From the NCBI RefSeq assembly GCF_010731735.1, contig NZ_AP022588.1, positions 2,418,001-2,482,000 of the forward strand: DNA of 64,000 bases, in the 5' to 3' direction. This stretch comes from Mycolicibacterium sediminis. GTDB taxonomy: Bacteria > Actinomycetota > Actinomycetes > Mycobacteriales > Mycobacteriaceae. The translations under genes were made by a program, and so were the position numbers. The notes below the pieces were generated by a model. The model made no database searches, had not been told where the DNA came from, and saw only the letters and a program-made list of their open reading frames with translations. Positions 44,343 to 56,400 of this stretch are shown piece after piece; positions within the stretch are counted from its first letter, which is position 1; each line of letters opens with the position of its first letter.

Positions 44343-45941
44343 GTGGCCCACCCGACGACGCGGCGAATCGGCCGGGGCGTCATCACGCTGCTGGCCGTCC
44401 TGGTCCTGATCATCGGCTGCGGAGGTGGCGCGGACACCGCGCCGAGCCCGCCCGCCGCTCCCGCGGACCCGGCGGTGGTGTCGACCGCGACCGGTGCCGT
44501 CCGCGGCGTCGTCGCACCGGACCACCGCTTCTTCGGCGGGCTGCCCTACGCCGCGCCGCCCACCGGGCCGCTGCGCTTCGAGCCACCCGCACCGCCCGCG
44601 TCGTGGGGCGGCGTACGCGACGCGACCCGGCTCGGCCCGCGCTGCATCCAGGACATCGGCGACCTCGAGATGGGCAGGCAGACCGACGAGGACTGCCTGC
44701 GCCTCAACGTCTGGACGCCGCCCGTGTCGAACGAGAAGCGCCCGGTCATGGTGTGGATCCACGGCGGCGCCTTCATCAACGGCAGCAGTGGGATCTACGA
44801 CTCCCGGTGGATGACCACCCGCGGCGACGTCGTCGTCGTCACCATCAACTACCGGCTCGGCGCGCTCGGCTTCCTCGCGCACCCGGCGCTCGGTGCGCCC
44901 GGTGCGGTGGGCAACTACGGCCTGGCCGACCAGCAGGCGGCGCTGCGCTGGGTGCGGGACAACATCGAGGAGTTCGGGGGCGACCCCGACCGGGTCACCA
45001 TCGCCGGGGAGTCGGCCGGTGGCATGTCGGTGTGCGACCACCTCGTCGCCCCCGGATCGCGAGACCTGTTCCGCGGCGCGATCATCCAGAGCGGCCCGTG
45101 CCAGGCGCAGCTGCCGCTGGCCCGGGCCGAGCGGATCAGCGTCGACTACGCCCGTGACGTCGGCTGCGCCGACCCCGCAACGGCGGCAGCCTGCCTACGC
45201 GCGCTGCCGGTGAATCGGCTGCGGGATCCGGTCGACTACTTCCGGATCGGCGACGACGCCCTCAGCGGACCGGTCACTGGGACGTCCGTCCTGCCCGTCG
45301 ACCCGATGGTGGCCTTCGCCGCGGGCGACGCTGCGCGCGTGCCGGTCCTGATCGGCAGCAACCGCGACGAGTTCACTCTGTTCATGGCGTTGCAGTACCT
45401 ACGGGGTCAGCCCCTGCCGGCGAGCGACTACCCCAGGGTGCTGGCACAGACGTTCGGCGCCGACGCCGCGGCGGTCGGTGACCGCTACCCGCTGGACCGG
45501 TACGGCGGCAGTGCGCCGCTGGCGTACTCGGCGGCCGTGACCGACGGCGAGTTCACCTGTGTCGACGAGCGGATCGTCGGCGACCTCGGCCGCGACGCTC
45601 CCGTGCACGCCTACGAGTTCACCGACCGGGACCCGCCGATGCCCGCGCCGTTCCGCACCCTGCCGTTCCCCGTCGGCGCCAGCCATTCACTGGAGCTGCG
45701 GTACCTGTTCGACGTCGGCGGTGCACCGGCCCTCACCCCGCCGCAGCAGGTGCTGAGCGACCATATGATCGACTACTGGAGCGCGTTTGTCCGGACCGGT
45801 TCGCCCGAGGTGGACGGCTTGCCCGCGTGGCCGGAGGCGAAGGACGGCCGGCGGCTGTCGCTGGCGCCGGACGCCGTCCGGGTCACCGACGACTTCGCCC
45901 GTGTACATCAGTGCGACTTCTGGGCCGATCTGCGTCGCTGA
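44343..45941 (+). CDS. Type B carboxylesterase/lipase, predicted lipoprotein
   Basis: A 532-residue alpha/beta-hydrolase. The N-terminal signal (residues ~8-26) ends in a lipobox-like LIIGC, so it is probably anchored outside the membrane. Motifs are the oxyanion HGGAF, EDCLRLNVWTP, the nucleophile GESAGG and a His in GASHSLELRYLF. The cysteine pairs fit a secreted esterase. TAGGCT at 44329-44334 suggests a leaderless start at this GTG. Substrate unknown. Confidence 0.9.
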   Translation: MAHPTTRRIGRGVITLLAVLVLIIGCGGGADTAPSPPAAPADPAVVSTATGAVRGVVAPDHRFFGGLPYAAPPTGPLRFEPPAPPASWGGVRDATRLGPRCIQDIGDLEMGRQTDEDCLRLNVWTPPVSNEKRPVMVWIHGGAFINGSSGIYDSRWMTTRGDVVVVTINYRLGALGFLAHPALGAPGAVGNYGLADQQAALRWVRDNIEEFGGDPDRVTIAGESAGGMSVCDHLVAPGSRDLFRGAIIQSGPCQAQLPLARAERISVDYARDVGCADPATAAACLRALPVNRLRDPVDYFRIGDDALSGPVTGTSVLPVDPMVAFAAGDAARVPVLIGSNRDEFTLFMALQYLRGQPLPASDYPRVLAQTFGADAAAVGDRYPLDRYGGSAPLAYSAAVTDGEFTCVDERIVGDLGRDAPVHAYEFTDRDPPMPAPFRTLPFPVGASHSLELRYLFDVGGAPALTPPQQVLSDHMIDYWSAFVRTGSPEVDGLPAWPEAKDGRRLSLAPDAVRVTDDFARVHQCDFWADLRR

Positions 45942-46080
45942 GCCGAGCCCTGGGGCAACGAGTCGAGTGTCGTCGACCTGGCCTAATGGACGCTCAATGG
46001 CGCTCGCCTGGGTCTCGCGTCAGTGATACTGACCCCAACGCGTCGGGAGCTGCCTGCCGTAGCTAACGATGGAGATCTCT

Positions 46081-47937
46081 GTGAGTGCTTTGTGGCATGT
46101 CGGTCGTGTGGGCGGGTTGGCTGTCGCGCTGGGTGTCGGCGGAATGATCGGCGCTCCGCTGATCGCCTTTGCTGATTCGGGTGCGGACGGGTCCGGCGCC
46201 GAGCGGATGACGCTGTCGACGGGGCCCTCGGCTCCGGTGTCGTGTGACCCGTTGTGCCTGGTGGTGACGGGTGCGAACTCGGCTTCTGCCGTGGCGCCCA
46301 GGCCTCTGACGGCGTCCCATCCTCTGTTCGCCGCGTTCGTCGGATCGGCCGCGACGCAACCCGACCCGATCGCGGCGTTCATCCGCAACTTCATCGGTAA
46401 CGGTGCTGACGCGGCAGCGGACTGTGCGGGACCGGCATGCGACGGGGGCAGCGGTGGGCTGCTGATGGGTAACGGTGGCCGGGGTGCCAACGGCGGTAGC
46501 GGTGGCAACGCGGGATGGCTGGGAGCCGGCGGTGACGGCGGTGACGCGGTCGCAGGCACCGGCCTGGCCGGCGGCGACGGCGGCCGCGGTGGGTTGTTCA
46601 TCGGCAATGGCGGCGCGGGAGGCGCCGGTGGCGCGGGCGCCGAGGGCTCGGCCGGCTCCGCGGGTCAGGCGGGAGGGCCCGGCACCGGCGGAGGTGCGGG
46701 CGGACGCGGCGGCGCCGGCGGGTCGCTCATCGGCAGCGGTGGACGTGGTGGCGCCGGCGGCATCGGTGGCGCGGGAGGCAGTGGCGGCTCCGGTGGCGAT
46801 GCGTCGTCCACCAACGCCCGCGGCGACGGGCTAGCCGGGCAGGACGGCGGCAGCGGCGGTGCTGGTGGCGTTGGTGGCAACGCAGGCGCAGGCGGCAGCT
46901 CGGGACTCCTCGGCTCGGTGGGCGCCGCCGGACTCAACGGTGACGGCGGTCGGGGTGGCGACGCGGGCAGCGGCGGTGCCGGTGGAGACGGCGCCAAGGG
47001 CGCCAAGGGCGAGGAGGGCAACGACGGCATCTTCACGGGCGCCCAGGGCGGCAAGGGGGACATCGGCGGCACGGGCGGCAACGGCGGAAACGGTGGCAAC
47101 GGCGGTGCCGCGGGGGATGCGGGCAAGGGTGGTGCTGCCGGCACGGGCGGCATCGGAGGCCAGGTCGGCGGCGACGGGCTGACCGGAGTTCGAGGCAACG
47201 GCGGAGACGCCGGCGACGGTGGCGAGGGTGGTGACGGTGGCAACGGTGCCAACGGCGCCAACCTGGACAGCGGCGACAAAGATTCTCCTGCGTACGACGG
47301 TGGCAACGGCGGCAATGCCGGCCCCGGCGGTCGTCCCGGAATCGCCGGTAGCGGCGCCATTGCCGGACAGCCCGGCGTTCAGGGCTTGAGCGGTGTCGGC
47401 GGGAACGGCGGCAACGGCGGAAGCAACACCAGCTCTTCCGGCCAGCCGATGGGCGGCAATGGCGGCATGGGCGGCGCCGGCGACATGGGCGGAGGGAACG
47501 GCGGCGATGGCGGCCGCGTGACAACCAGTTCCTCCTTCCAACCGCAAGGAGGAAGAGGCGGTAAGGGCGGCTCCAGCACAGTCGGGACCGGTGGCAGGGG
47601 CGGCACCGGCGGTGGCATCTCGGTCACCGATGGCGCTGGCTTCGATCAGTTCGCAGGTGACGGAGGAGCCGGCGGCGACAGCGTGTCGGGCAACGGCGGC
47701 GTCGGTGGCACGGGTGGCGGCACCTACAACCAGTCCGTCAACCAGAGCAGCTCCGCCTACACGATCGCAGGCAACGGTGGGACGGGCGGTACGAGCGAGA
47801 CCGGTATCGGCGGTAACGGAGGTATGGGCGGCAGCACCGGCGGAAATGTGACCGGAGTCCAGAACACACCTGGCCGCGGCGGAGCCGGCGGTGTCGGCGG
47901 AGCCAGTGACGGGCAGCCAGGACGAAATGGGTCGTAG
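46081..47937 (+). CDS. Secreted PGRS-like glycine-rich repeat protein without a PE domain
   Basis: A 618-residue protein. Residues 1-~35 look like a Sec signal peptide (hydrophobic core [21 protein letters not shown]). A ~100-residue linker with a CDPLC motif follows, including [14 protein letters not shown], which resembles linker segments of PE_PGRS proteins. From ~120 to the end it is built from GGxGGx triplets (GGNGGAGGAGGAG type), the PGRS pattern. No PE domain is present. GTG 46081 is chosen because GGAG lies six bases upstream; ATG 46069 adds four residues. Surface location is inferred; function unknown. Repeat slippage may vary length between strains. Confidence 0.8.
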   Translation: MSALWHVGRVGGLAVALGVGGMIGAPLIAFADSGADGSGAERMTLSTGPSAPVSCDPLCLVVTGANSASAVAPRPLTASHPLFAAFVGSAATQPDPIAAFIRNFIGNGADAAADCAGPACDGGSGGLLMGNGGRGANGGSGGNAGWLGAGGDGGDAVAGTGLAGGDGGRGGLFIGNGGAGGAGGAGAEGSAGSAGQAGGPGTGGGAGGRGGAGGSLIGSGGRGGAGGIGGAGGSGGSGGDASSTNARGDGLAGQDGGSGGAGGVGGNAGAGGSSGLLGSVGAAGLNGDGGRGGDAGSGGAGGDGAKGAKGEEGNDGIFTGAQGGKGDIGGTGGNGGNGGNGGAAGDAGKGGAAGTGGIGGQVGGDGLTGVRGNGGDAGDGGEGGDGGNGANGANLDSGDKDSPAYDGGNGGNAGPGGRPGIAGSGAIAGQPGVQGLSGVGGNGGNGGSNTSSSGQPMGGNGGMGGAGDMGGGNGGDGGRVTTSSSFQPQGGRGGKGGSSTVGTGGRGGTGGGISVTDGAGFDQFAGDGGAGGDSVSGNGGVGGTGGGTYNQSVNQSSSAYTIAGNGGTGGTSETGIGGNGGMGGSTGGNVTGVQNTPGRGGAGGVGGASDGQPGRNGS

Positions 47938-47965
47938 GGGTTTCTGGTCCCGATCCGCACCCGAA

Positions 47966-48442
47966 CTACTGGATTCTTGACGACACCCAGGTGGTGATGT
48001 CGGCATGCACGACCTCCACGCCGTTGCGGTCGGTGACGCTGACGGGCACGACGACGTCGACGCCCTCGGTGATGCCGTCGAAGTCGGGCGGGGCCAGTTC
48101 GGCGCGCGCCCGCAGCGACGTGGTCGCCTTGGCGAGGTACCGAACGGTCATCGCCTTCGGGATCCAGCGGTGGGTCGTGGGCACCGTCGCCTCCATCAGC
48201 ATCCCCATCGCCATCTCCGCGGCGTTGCAGGACGCGATGGCATGGACGGTGTGCAGGTGGTTGTGGATCATCGGCCACTTCGGAATCGTCACCTCGGCCA
48301 GTCCCGGCTCCATCCGGACGACGTGCGGCAGGACCGCGGCGAAGTACGGGACGCGTGCCATGGCGGCGAGGGAGAACAGTCGGCTGCCGATGGGCTTGGT
48401 CGACAGGCTCTGCCAGGCGCGGTAGGTGGGGGAGCTGCTCAT
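47966..48442 (-). CDS. DUF4442 hotdog-fold protein (thioesterase-like)
   Basis: A 158-residue protein with the hotdog-fold segment NHLHTVHAIASCNAAEMAMGMLMEATVP, typical of DUF4442 proteins related to acyl-CoA thioesterases (PaaI-like). The NHLHTVHA motif supplies the likely catalytic or binding residues. It stands alone, convergent with the PGRS-like gene and divergent from the S10 operon. An acyl-CoA hydrolase role is inferred from family only. Confidence 0.82.
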   Translation of the reverse strand: MSSSPTYRAWQSLSTKPIGSRLFSLAAMARVPYFAAVLPHVVRMEPGLAEVTIPKWPMIHNHLHTVHAIASCNAAEMAMGMLMEATVPTTHRWIPKAMTVRYLAKATTSLRARAELAPPDFDGITEGVDVVVPVSVTDRNGVEVVHADITTWVSSRIQ

Positions 48443-48520
48443 CGCGCAGACCTTACTCCCGAGTAAGTTCTGAGTGGTCGGCCGCGTGTCGGGCGCCCCT
48501 CAGCGGCCTTGCCCGGGGAT

Positions 48521-48549
48521 TTGGTGCCCGCCCGCATCTGAGGCATACT
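48521..48549 (+). promoter_or_regulatory. Predicted promoter of the S10 operon
   Basis: TTGGTG (48521-48526), a 17-base spacer and CATACT (48544-48549). The bases just after the -10 (GGGTTGCCTT) also occur right after the -10 of the rplN promoter at 62893. Confidence 0.65.
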
Positions 48550-48555
48550 GTTCGG

Positions 48556-48843
48556 GTTGCCTTCAGCCGGGACGGTGCCCTTCGGGCCTGCCCGGTGGCG
48601 GCATGCGACCAGTGCCCTTAGGGGCACGTCCGGTCCCAACCTCGAGCGTGACGAAATCAGTCGCAATCGAGTATGCGCGAGGGCGACACACCCGACCGCG
48701 GGGGTCGGTGAACCAGAGATACGTAAACAGCGGCGGCACAGCCAGCGCGCGCATCGCAGGGAGACCTGCGGGCATGCGCACGAATATCAGAGGTCTTTCA
48801 CGCCCAGGGCGTGGAAGCCAGTTAGTAGTGAGGTAGGAGAAGC
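48556..48843 (+). promoter_or_regulatory. Long structured leader of the S10 operon
   Basis: About 290 bases without a convincing gene. It contains a perfect hairpin GTGCCC-TTAG-GGGCAC (48612-48627). It also holds the 21-base element 48683-48703 shared with the str leader, here part of a CCGACC/GGTCGG stem. Leader-mediated control by a ribosomal protein is plausible but unproven. Confidence 0.5.
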
Positions 48844-49149
48844 GTGGCGGGAAACAAGATCCGCATCAGGCTGAAGGCCTACGACCACGAGGCGATCGAC
48901 GCCTCGGCGCGCAAGATCGTCGAGACGGTCACCCGCACGGGTGCCAGCGTGGTCGGCCCGGTGCCGCTGCCGACGGAGAAGAACATCTACTGCGTCATCC
49001 GGTCCCCGCACAAGTACAAGGACTCGCGGGAGCACTTCGAGATGCGTACGCACAAGCGCCTCATCGACATCCTCGACCCGACGCCGAAGACCGTTGACGC
49101 ACTCATGCGCATCGATCTGCCGGCGAGCGTCGACGTCAACATTCAGTAG
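48844..49149 (+). CDS. rpsJ: 30S ribosomal protein S10
   Basis: A 101-residue S10 of the 30S head, which also forms the NusB-NusE antitermination pair. The sequence [28 protein letters not shown] and the loop [21 protein letters not shown] are conserved. GTG 48844 follows AGGAGAAGC. First gene of the S10 operon. Confidence 0.99.
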   Translation: MAGNKIRIRLKAYDHEAIDASARKIVETVTRTGASVVGPVPLPTEKNIYCVIRSPHKYKDSREHFEMRTHKRLIDILDPTPKTVDALMRIDLPASVDVNIQ

Positions 49150-49163
49150 GAGATCCAGAAACC

Positions 49164-49817
49164 ATGGCACGCAAAGGAATTCTGGGCACCAAGCTGGGCA
49201 TGACGCAGGTGTTCGACGAGAACAACAAGGTCGTTCCTGTCACGGTCGTCAAGGCCGGCCCCAACGTGGTGACCCGCATCCGTACCCCCGAGCGCGACGG
49301 CTACAGCGCCGTCCAACTCGCCTACGGTGAGATCAGCCCCCGCAAGGTGACCAAGCCGGTCACCGGTCAGTACGCCGCCGCGGGTGTCAACCCGCGCCGC
49401 CACCTCGCCGAGTTCCGGCTCGAGGACGAGGCTGCGGCCGCCGAGTACGAGGTCGGCCAGGAGCTGACCGCCGAGATCTTCGTCGACGGCGCATTCGTCG
49501 ACGTGACCGGCACCAGCAAGGGCAAGGGCTTCGCGGGCACCATGAAGCGTCACGGCTTCAAGGGTCAGGGCGCCAGCCACGGCGCGCAGGCCGTGCACCG
49601 TCGCCCGGGCTCGATCGGTGGGTGTTCCACCCCCGGTCGCGTCTTCAAGGGCACGCGCATGTCCGGCCGCATGGGCAGCGACCGCATCACCACGCAGAAC
49701 CTGAAGGTGCACAAGGTCGACGCGGAGAACGGCGTCATCCTGATCAAGGGCGCCATCCCCGGCCGCAATGGCGGACTCGTCGTGGTTCGCTCCGCGATCA
49801 AACGAGGTGAGAAGTAA
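49164..49817 (+). CDS. rplC: 50S ribosomal protein L3
   Basis: A 217-residue L3, an early assembly protein whose loop reaches the peptidyl-transferase centre. It starts [21 protein letters not shown] and contains [26 protein letters not shown]. The stop overlaps the rplD start by one base. The linezolid-relevant Cys of this loop (GGCSTPG) is wild type. Confidence 0.98.
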   Translation: MARKGILGTKLGMTQVFDENNKVVPVTVVKAGPNVVTRIRTPERDGYSAVQLAYGEISPRKVTKPVTGQYAAAGVNPRRHLAEFRLEDEAAAAEYEVGQELTAEIFVDGAFVDVTGTSKGKGFAGTMKRHGFKGQGASHGAQAVHRRPGSIGGCSTPGRVFKGTRMSGRMGSDRITTQNLKVHKVDAENGVILIKGAIPGRNGGLVVVRSAIKRGEK

Positions 49818-50473
49818 TGGCATCGACAAAGATCGACGTACGTACGCCGGACGGCAAGACCGACGGCAGCGTCGAGCTGCCCGCCGAACTGTTCGACGTC
49901 GAGCCCAACATGGCGCTCATGCACCAGGTCGTCATCGCGCAGCTGGCCGCCAAGCGCCAGGGCACGCACTCGACCAAGACGCGCGCCGAGGTCTCCGGCG
50001 GTGGCAAGAAGCCGTACCGCCAGAAGGGCACCGGCCGCGCCCGTCAGGGTTCGACCCGTGCACCGCAGTTCACCGGCGGTGGCGTCGTGCACGGCCCGAA
50101 GCCGCGTGACTACAGCCAGCGGACCCCGAAGAAGATGATCGCCGCCGCCCTGCGCAGCGCGCTCTCGGACCGGGCCCGCAACGAGCGGATCCACGCCGTG
50201 ACCGAACTGATCAGCGGGCAGACCCCGTCGACCAAGGCCGTCAAGACGTTCCTGGGCACGCTCAGCGACCGCCGCAAGGTGCTCGTCGTCATCGGCCGCA
50301 GCGACGAGGTCGGCGCGAAGAGCGTGCGCAATCTGCCTGGCGTGCACGTCATCTCGCCGGACCAGCTCAACACGTACGACGTCCTGGACGCCGACGACGT
50401 GGTGTTCAGCGTCGAGGCGCTCAACGCCTTCGTCTCGGCGAACGCCAAGAAGGAAGAGGAGGCATCGGCCTGA
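49817..50473 (+). CDS. rplD: 50S ribosomal protein L4
   Basis: A 218-residue L4 lining the exit tunnel. The extended loop ([46 protein letters not shown]) that touches the macrolide site has no visible change. In enteric bacteria L4 represses the S10 operon through the leader. One-base overlaps on both sides. Confidence 0.98.
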   Translation: MASTKIDVRTPDGKTDGSVELPAELFDVEPNMALMHQVVIAQLAAKRQGTHSTKTRAEVSGGGKKPYRQKGTGRARQGSTRAPQFTGGGVVHGPKPRDYSQRTPKKMIAAALRSALSDRARNERIHAVTELISGQTPSTKAVKTFLGTLSDRRKVLVVIGRSDEVGAKSVRNLPGVHVISPDQLNTYDVLDADDVVFSVEALNAFVSANAKKEEEASA

Positions 50474-50775
50474 TGGCGAACGTCACCGATCCCCGCGACA
50501 TCATCCTGGCCCCGGTCATCTCCGAGAAGAGCTACGGCCTGATCGAGGACAACGTGTACACGTTCATCGTGCACCCCGACTCGAACAAGACGCAGATCAA
50601 GATCGCCGTCGAGAAGATCTTCGCCGTCAAGGTCGATTCCGTGAACACGGCCAACCGTCCGGGCAAGCGCAAGCGCACCCGCACCGGTTACGGCCAGCGG
50701 AAGGGCACCAAGCGCGCCATCGTCACCTTGGCCGCCGGCAGCAAGCCGATCGATCTGTTCGGAGCACCGGCCTGA
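50473..50775 (+). CDS. rplW: 50S ribosomal protein L23
   Basis: A 100-residue L23 at the tunnel exit, docking trigger factor and SRP. Conserved [34 protein letters not shown] and the basic loop [21 protein letters not shown] are present. It overlaps rplD by one base. Confidence 0.98.
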   Translation: MANVTDPRDIILAPVISEKSYGLIEDNVYTFIVHPDSNKTQIKIAVEKIFAVKVDSVNTANRPGKRKRTRTGYGQRKGTKRAIVTLAAGSKPIDLFGAPA

Positions 50776-50812
50776 TCGGCCGGGGGCTAGAGATTAGAGA
50801 GATTTAGAAGCA

Positions 50813-51649
50813 ATGGCTATTCGCAAGTACAAGCCGACGACCCCCGGTCGCCGCGGTTCGAGCGTCTCCGACTTCGCCGAGATCACCAGGACCACCCCGG
50901 AGAAGTCGCTGATCCGCCCGCTGCACAGCACCGGCGGTCGTAATGCGCACGGTCGCATCACCACCCGGCACAAGGGTGGCGGCCACAAGCGCGCCTACCG
51001 CGTCATCGACTTCCGTCGCCACGACAAGGACGGCGTCGACGCCAAGGTCGCGCACATCGAGTACGACCCCAACCGCACCGCGAACATCGCGCTGCTGCAC
51101 TACCTGGACGGCGAGAAGCGCTACATCATCGCCCCCGAGGGACTGCGTCAGGGCACGGTCGTGGAGTCGGGCGCCAACGCCGACATCAAGCCCGGCAACA
51201 ACCTTCCGCTGCGCAACATCCCCGCCGGCACCGTGATCCACGCCGTCGAGTTGCGTCCCGGCGGCGGTGCCAAGCTCGGTCGCTCGGCCGGCGTCAGCAT
51301 CCAGCTGCTCGGCAAGGAAGGCGCCTACGCCACGCTGCGCATGCCCAGTGGTGAGATCCGCCGCGTCGACGTGCGCTGCCGCGCCACCGTCGGCGAGGTC
51401 GGCAACGCCGAACAGGCGAACATCAACTGGGGCAAGGCCGGCCGCATGCGATGGAAGGGCAAGCGCCCGACCGTCCGTGGTGTCGTGATGAACCCGGTCG
51501 ACCACCCGCACGGTGGCGGCGAGGGCAAGACCTCCGGAGGCCGGCACCCGGTCAGCCCGTGGGGCAAGCCCGAAGGTCGTACCCGCAAGAACAAGCCGAG
51601 CGACAAGCTCATCGTCCGCCGCCGTCGCACCGGCAAGAACAAGCGCTAG
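50813..51649 (+). CDS. rplB: 50S ribosomal protein L2
   Basis: A 278-residue L2, needed for subunit joining and peptidyl transfer. Hallmarks are [23 protein letters not shown] and the C-terminal [31 protein letters not shown] containing the essential His. The 37-base gap before it is the largest within this operon. Confidence 0.99.
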   Translation: MAIRKYKPTTPGRRGSSVSDFAEITRTTPEKSLIRPLHSTGGRNAHGRITTRHKGGGHKRAYRVIDFRRHDKDGVDAKVAHIEYDPNRTANIALLHYLDGEKRYIIAPEGLRQGTVVESGANADIKPGNNLPLRNIPAGTVIHAVELRPGGGAKLGRSAGVSIQLLGKEGAYATLRMPSGEIRRVDVRCRATVGEVGNAEQANINWGKAGRMRWKGKRPTVRGVVMNPVDHPHGGGEGKTSGGRHPVSPWGKPEGRTRKNKPSDKLIVRRRRTGKNKR

Positions 51650-51661
51650 GAGTATCCAGCG

Positions 51662-51939
51662 ATGCCACGGAGTCTCAAGAAGGGACCGTTCGTCGACGAC
51701 CATCTTCTGAAGAAGGTCGACGTACAGAACGACAAGAACACGAAGCAGGTCATCAAGACCTGGTCGCGTCGTTCCACCATCATCCCCGACTTCATCGGTC
51801 ACACCTTCGCCGTCCACGACGGTCGCAAGCACGTGCCGGTGTTCGTCACCGAGTCGATGGTCGGGCACAAGCTGGGCGAGTTCGCCCCGACGCGCACCTT
51901 CAAGGGTCACATCAAGGACGACCGGAAGAGCAAGCGGCG

Positions 51940-51943
<4 letters not shown>
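51662..51943 (+). CDS. rpsS: 30S ribosomal protein S19
   Basis: A 93-residue S19 of the 30S head. It starts [19 protein letters not shown] and contains [45 protein letters not shown]. The stop overlaps the rplV start by four bases. Confidence 0.99.
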
Positions 51944-53318
<1,375 letters not shown>

Positions 53319-53320
53319 TC

Positions 53321-53737
53321 ATGCTGATTCCCCGCAAGGTCAAGCACCGCAAGCAGCACCATCCACAGCAGCGTGGCATCGCCAGTGGCGGTACGTCGGT
53401 GAGCTTCGGTGACTACGGCATCCAGGCCCTCGGCCATGCCTACATCACCAACCGGCAGATCGAGTCCGCTCGTATCGCCATCAACCGGCACATCAAGCGT
53501 GGCGGCAAGGTGTGGATCAACATCTTCCCGGATCGCCCGCTGACCAAGAAGCCCGCCGAGACCCGCATGGGTTCCGGCAAGGGTTCGCCGGAGTGGTGGG
53601 TCGCCAACGTCAAGCCGGGCCGCGTGCTCTTCGAACTGAGCTACCCCGACGAGAAGATCGCCCGCGAAGCCTTGACCCGCGCGATCCACAAGTTGCCGAT
53701 CAAGGCCCGCATCGTGACCAGAGAGGAGCAGTTCTGA
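53321..53737 (+). CDS. rplP: 50S ribosomal protein L16
   Basis: A 138-residue L16 near the A site. It starts [48 protein letters not shown] and contains [30 protein letters not shown]. The stop overlaps rpmC by one base. Confidence 0.99.
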   Translation: MLIPRKVKHRKQHHPQQRGIASGGTSVSFGDYGIQALGHAYITNRQIESARIAINRHIKRGGKVWINIFPDRPLTKKPAETRMGSGKGSPEWWVANVKPGRVLFELSYPDEKIAREALTRAIHKLPIKARIVTREEQF

Positions 53738-53970
53738 TGGCAGTGGGAACTTCGCCTGGTGACCTGCGCGAGCTGACCGACGACGAGCTGAACGAAAAGC
53801 TGCGTGAGTCGAAGGAAGAGCTGTTCAACCTTCGGTTCCAGATGGCCACCGGCCAGTTGTCGAACAATCGTCGACTGCGTGTCGTGCGACAGGAAATTGC
53901 GCGCGTCTACACGGTGCTGCGTGAACGTGAGTTGGGTCTGGCCGCCGGACCCGGAGGTGAGGATTCGTAA
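53737..53970 (+). CDS. rpmC: 50S ribosomal protein L29
   Basis: A 77-residue L29 at the tunnel exit. [56 protein letters not shown] is the family core. ATG 53737 overlaps the L16 stop; the open frame upstream belongs to an L16 shadow. It overlaps rpsQ by one base. Confidence 0.97.
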   Translation: MAVGTSPGDLRELTDDELNEKLRESKEELFNLRFQMATGQLSNNRRLRVVRQEIARVYTVLRERELGLAAGPGGEDS

Positions 53971-54290
53971 TGGCTGACACCAAGAATGAGGCCACCAACA
54001 AGGAGGCCGGCCCCAAGCACACGCCGCGCACCGAGACGGTCCGCGGTCGTCGCAAGACCCGCATCGGCTACGTGGTGAGCGACAAGATGCAGAAGACCAT
54101 CGTCGTCGAACTCGAAGACCGCAAGAGCCACCCGCTCTACGGCAAGATCATCCGGACCACCACGAAGGTCAAGGCGCACGACGAGGACGGCGTCGCCGGC
54201 GTCGGCGATCGCGTCTCCCTGATGGAGACCCGGCCCCTGTCGGCCACCAAGCGGTGGCGTCTCGTCGAGGTCCTCGAAAAGGCCAAGTAG
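53970..54290 (+). CDS. rpsQ: 30S ribosomal protein S17
   Basis: A 106-residue S17. The core [46 protein letters not shown] is preceded by a ~25-residue actinobacterial N-terminal extension rich in Lys, Glu and Thr. It is last in the operon and is followed by a strong terminator. Confidence 0.98.
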   Translation: MADTKNEATNKEAGPKHTPRTETVRGRRKTRIGYVVSDKMQKTIVVELEDRKSHPLYGKIIRTTTKVKAHDEDGVAGVGDRVSLMETRPLSATKRWRLVEVLEKAK

Positions 54291-54323
54291 CACACCGACC
54301 TTTGCAGAAGGTCGCAGACGCGG

Positions 54324-54363
54324 AGCCCCCGCACGCCACGAGCGTGCGGGGGCTTTCGTGTTC
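54324..54363 (+). terminator. Intrinsic terminator of the S10 operon
   Basis: A 12-bp perfect stem (AGCCCCCGCACG, loop CCACGAG, CGTGCGGGGGCT) followed by TTCGTGTT, 33 bases after rpsQ. It separates the ribosomal operon from the polysaccharide-type genes. Confidence 0.92.
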
Positions 54364-54444
54364 TCCGGGGTCGTCGGCGCCGACACGGGAGACGGATGCC
54401 GCGAAGCCAATAATGATCTTGCATCGTCAATTAACATCCGGGGC

Positions 54445-56391
54445 GTGAGGGCACAGCTTCCGACCGTTTGCCGAGCAATGTCGATCGTCTGCGCCGGCGC
54501 GGTGGTGGGGATGCTTCCCGCGATCGCTCCGCCGGCCCTCGCGGCGCCGGGTGACGTCGGCCTCGCGGCGGACGCACCGACGGTGCGGCTCGCCGCCGTC
54601 GGCGTCGAGGGCGATCTCGAGATGTACGGCCTGCAGGGCACGCAGACCCTGACCTTCCCGGTGCCCGCCGGCCTGGCCCCCGCCGCACTCGACGCCGTCG
54701 TCGAGTTGCCGCCGAACGTCCGCGCCGGCGTCCTCACCGTGACTCAGGGCAGCAGCACCGTCTCACGCGTCGAGTTGCCCGCCGACCGCACGCCCATCTC
54801 GATCCCGCTCGTCGGCGCCCAGATCGAGGGCAACGCCGTCACGGTCCTGCTGCGCAGTCAGCTGCTGCCGCCCGAGGGGTACTGCCTGTCGAACAGCGAC
54901 TCGCCGCTGCGGCTTTCGCAGCCGGCGGTCGCGTTCGTCGGTCGCGAGCAGCCTCCGGCCGTGGTCGCCGACTTCCTCCCGCCGGTGCTGCAGAAGCTCA
55001 CGCTGTTCGTCCCGCAGCAGCCGTCCCAGGCCGAGTCCGACGCCGCGGTGCGTCTCACCACCGCGGTCGTCGCCCGGTACGGGCAGCAGAGCACCGACGT
55101 CGACGTCGTCGCCCTCCCCGGTGACTCCACGTCGCCGACCGGCCCGTCGCAACCGTTCGAACGCCAGATCGTCATCCGCGAGGGACCCGCTGCGGGGGTG
55201 ACGCTGGAGGGTGAGGGCGTTCCCTCGCTGCTCATCACCGGCGGCGGGAACGACCTGACCAATCAGTCGCGTCTGCTGAGCAGCAACCTCTCGCAGCTTG
55301 CGCTGGCGTCCAAGGCCATAGCCGGTCCCATCAAGTCGAGCCCACAGCTACCCGGTAACGAGACGACCATCCGTCAGCTCGGCCAGCCCGGCGTGAACGC
55401 CACCGCGCTCGAACCGCAGGTGTCGATCGGCCTGGACCAGACTCGGTTGGGTCGGCCGGTCCAGGACGTGCGCGTCCACCTCAAGGGCGCCTACACGCCG
55501 CTGCCCGCCAGCGTCGGGGGACGGGTCGTCGCCTCGGTCGGCGGTCAGGCCGTCGACCGCTGGCCCATCGAGGCCTCCGGCGCGATCGACCGCTGGGTGA
55601 CCGTCCCCAACGACCTGCTGACCCGGTACACCAACCTCGACGTCGCGATCGACCTCAGCGGAAACACCGGACGCTGCGGGGAGTTCCAACCCGTGAAGCT
55701 CACCATCGACGGCGCCACCACCGTGCAGAGCGCCGCCGCGACGACCCCGGTGCCGGGCGGCTTCCAGAGCCTGCCGCAGGCGCTGATGCCGCGGACCACC
55801 ATCGGGATCGGGACCGACGCGTTCGCCGACACCGCCCGCGCGGTGACCCTGATGGAGGGGCTGCAGCGGCTGTCGAACCTGCCGCTCGACACCACGGTGG
55901 TGCCGTTCGACGAGGCCGCGGGTGCGCCCGGGCCCGCCCTGCTGATCTCCGCCGACGGTTGGTCGGACGACCGTCTCGCGCTCCCGGTCGCGACCAGGGG
56001 TTCCGCCGAACTGGCCGTCCAACCCGTCGGCGGCGGCGACCCGACCACCCTGACCCTCGATCCAGGCCTGCGGTTCGGCTCGCTGCAGACGGTCTTCGAC
56101 GGGTCCAGGACCGTCGTGGTCGCCACGTCCAACGGGGCCGCGGACCAGCTCGACTCGCTGCTCGCGTATCTGGACGCGGACCCGCGGCGCTGGGCGAACC
56201 TGGACGGCGACGCACTGATCGCCGTCGCCGACCGTGCGCCCGTGAGCTTCGACGCCGCCACCCCCGAGGCGGACCGACAGCTCGTCGCGACGGGCGCCAA
56301 CCCGACGGTGCTGGTGGCCATGGGCGCCGGCCTGGCCGCCGTGGTGGCGCTCCTCGCCTGGCTCGTCCTGCGCCGCAGGCGCAGTGCCTAG
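54445..56391 (+). CDS. BcsB-like periplasmic/membrane-anchored polysaccharide synthase partner
   Basis: A 648-residue exported protein: signal peptide (residues 1-~38, ending PPALAAPGD), a large extracytoplasmic beta-rich region resembling the cellulose-synthase subunit BcsB (two carbohydrate-binding-like and flavodoxin-like repeats), and one C-terminal membrane helix (VLVAMGAGLAAVVALLAWLVLRRRR) with a positive tail. GTG 54445 is chosen for the signal peptide; the open frame begins at 54358 inside the terminator. It heads a four-gene cluster with a processive GT2. It probably guides a nascent polysaccharide outward. Confidence 0.72.
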   Translation: MRAQLPTVCRAMSIVCAGAVVGMLPAIAPPALAAPGDVGLAADAPTVRLAAVGVEGDLEMYGLQGTQTLTFPVPAGLAPAALDAVVELPPNVRAGVLTVTQGSSTVSRVELPADRTPISIPLVGAQIEGNAVTVLLRSQLLPPEGYCLSNSDSPLRLSQPAVAFVGREQPPAVVADFLPPVLQKLTLFVPQQPSQAESDAAVRLTTAVVARYGQQSTDVDVVALPGDSTSPTGPSQPFERQIVIREGPAAGVTLEGEGVPSLLITGGGNDLTNQSRLLSSNLSQLALASKAIAGPIKSSPQLPGNETTIRQLGQPGVNATALEPQVSIGLDQTRLGRPVQDVRVHLKGAYTPLPASVGGRVVASVGGQAVDRWPIEASGAIDRWVTVPNDLLTRYTNLDVAIDLSGNTGRCGEFQPVKLTIDGATTVQSAAATTPVPGGFQSLPQALMPRTTIGIGTDAFADTARAVTLMEGLQRLSNLPLDTTVVPFDEAAGAPGPALLISADGWSDDRLALPVATRGSAELAVQPVGGGDPTTLTLDPGLRFGSLQTVFDGSRTVVVATSNGAADQLDSLLAYLDADPRRWANLDGDALIAVADRAPVSFDAATPEADRQLVATGANPTVLVAMGAGLAAVVALLAWLVLRRRRSA

Positions 56392-56400
56392 GCGACGGCG

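Noticed and set aside
46440..47930. Regular short repeats in the PGRS-like gene considered as a CRISPR or tandem-repeat locus
   Set aside because: The periodicity is that of Gly-Gly-x codons in one continuous reading frame, without fixed repeats and unique spacers.
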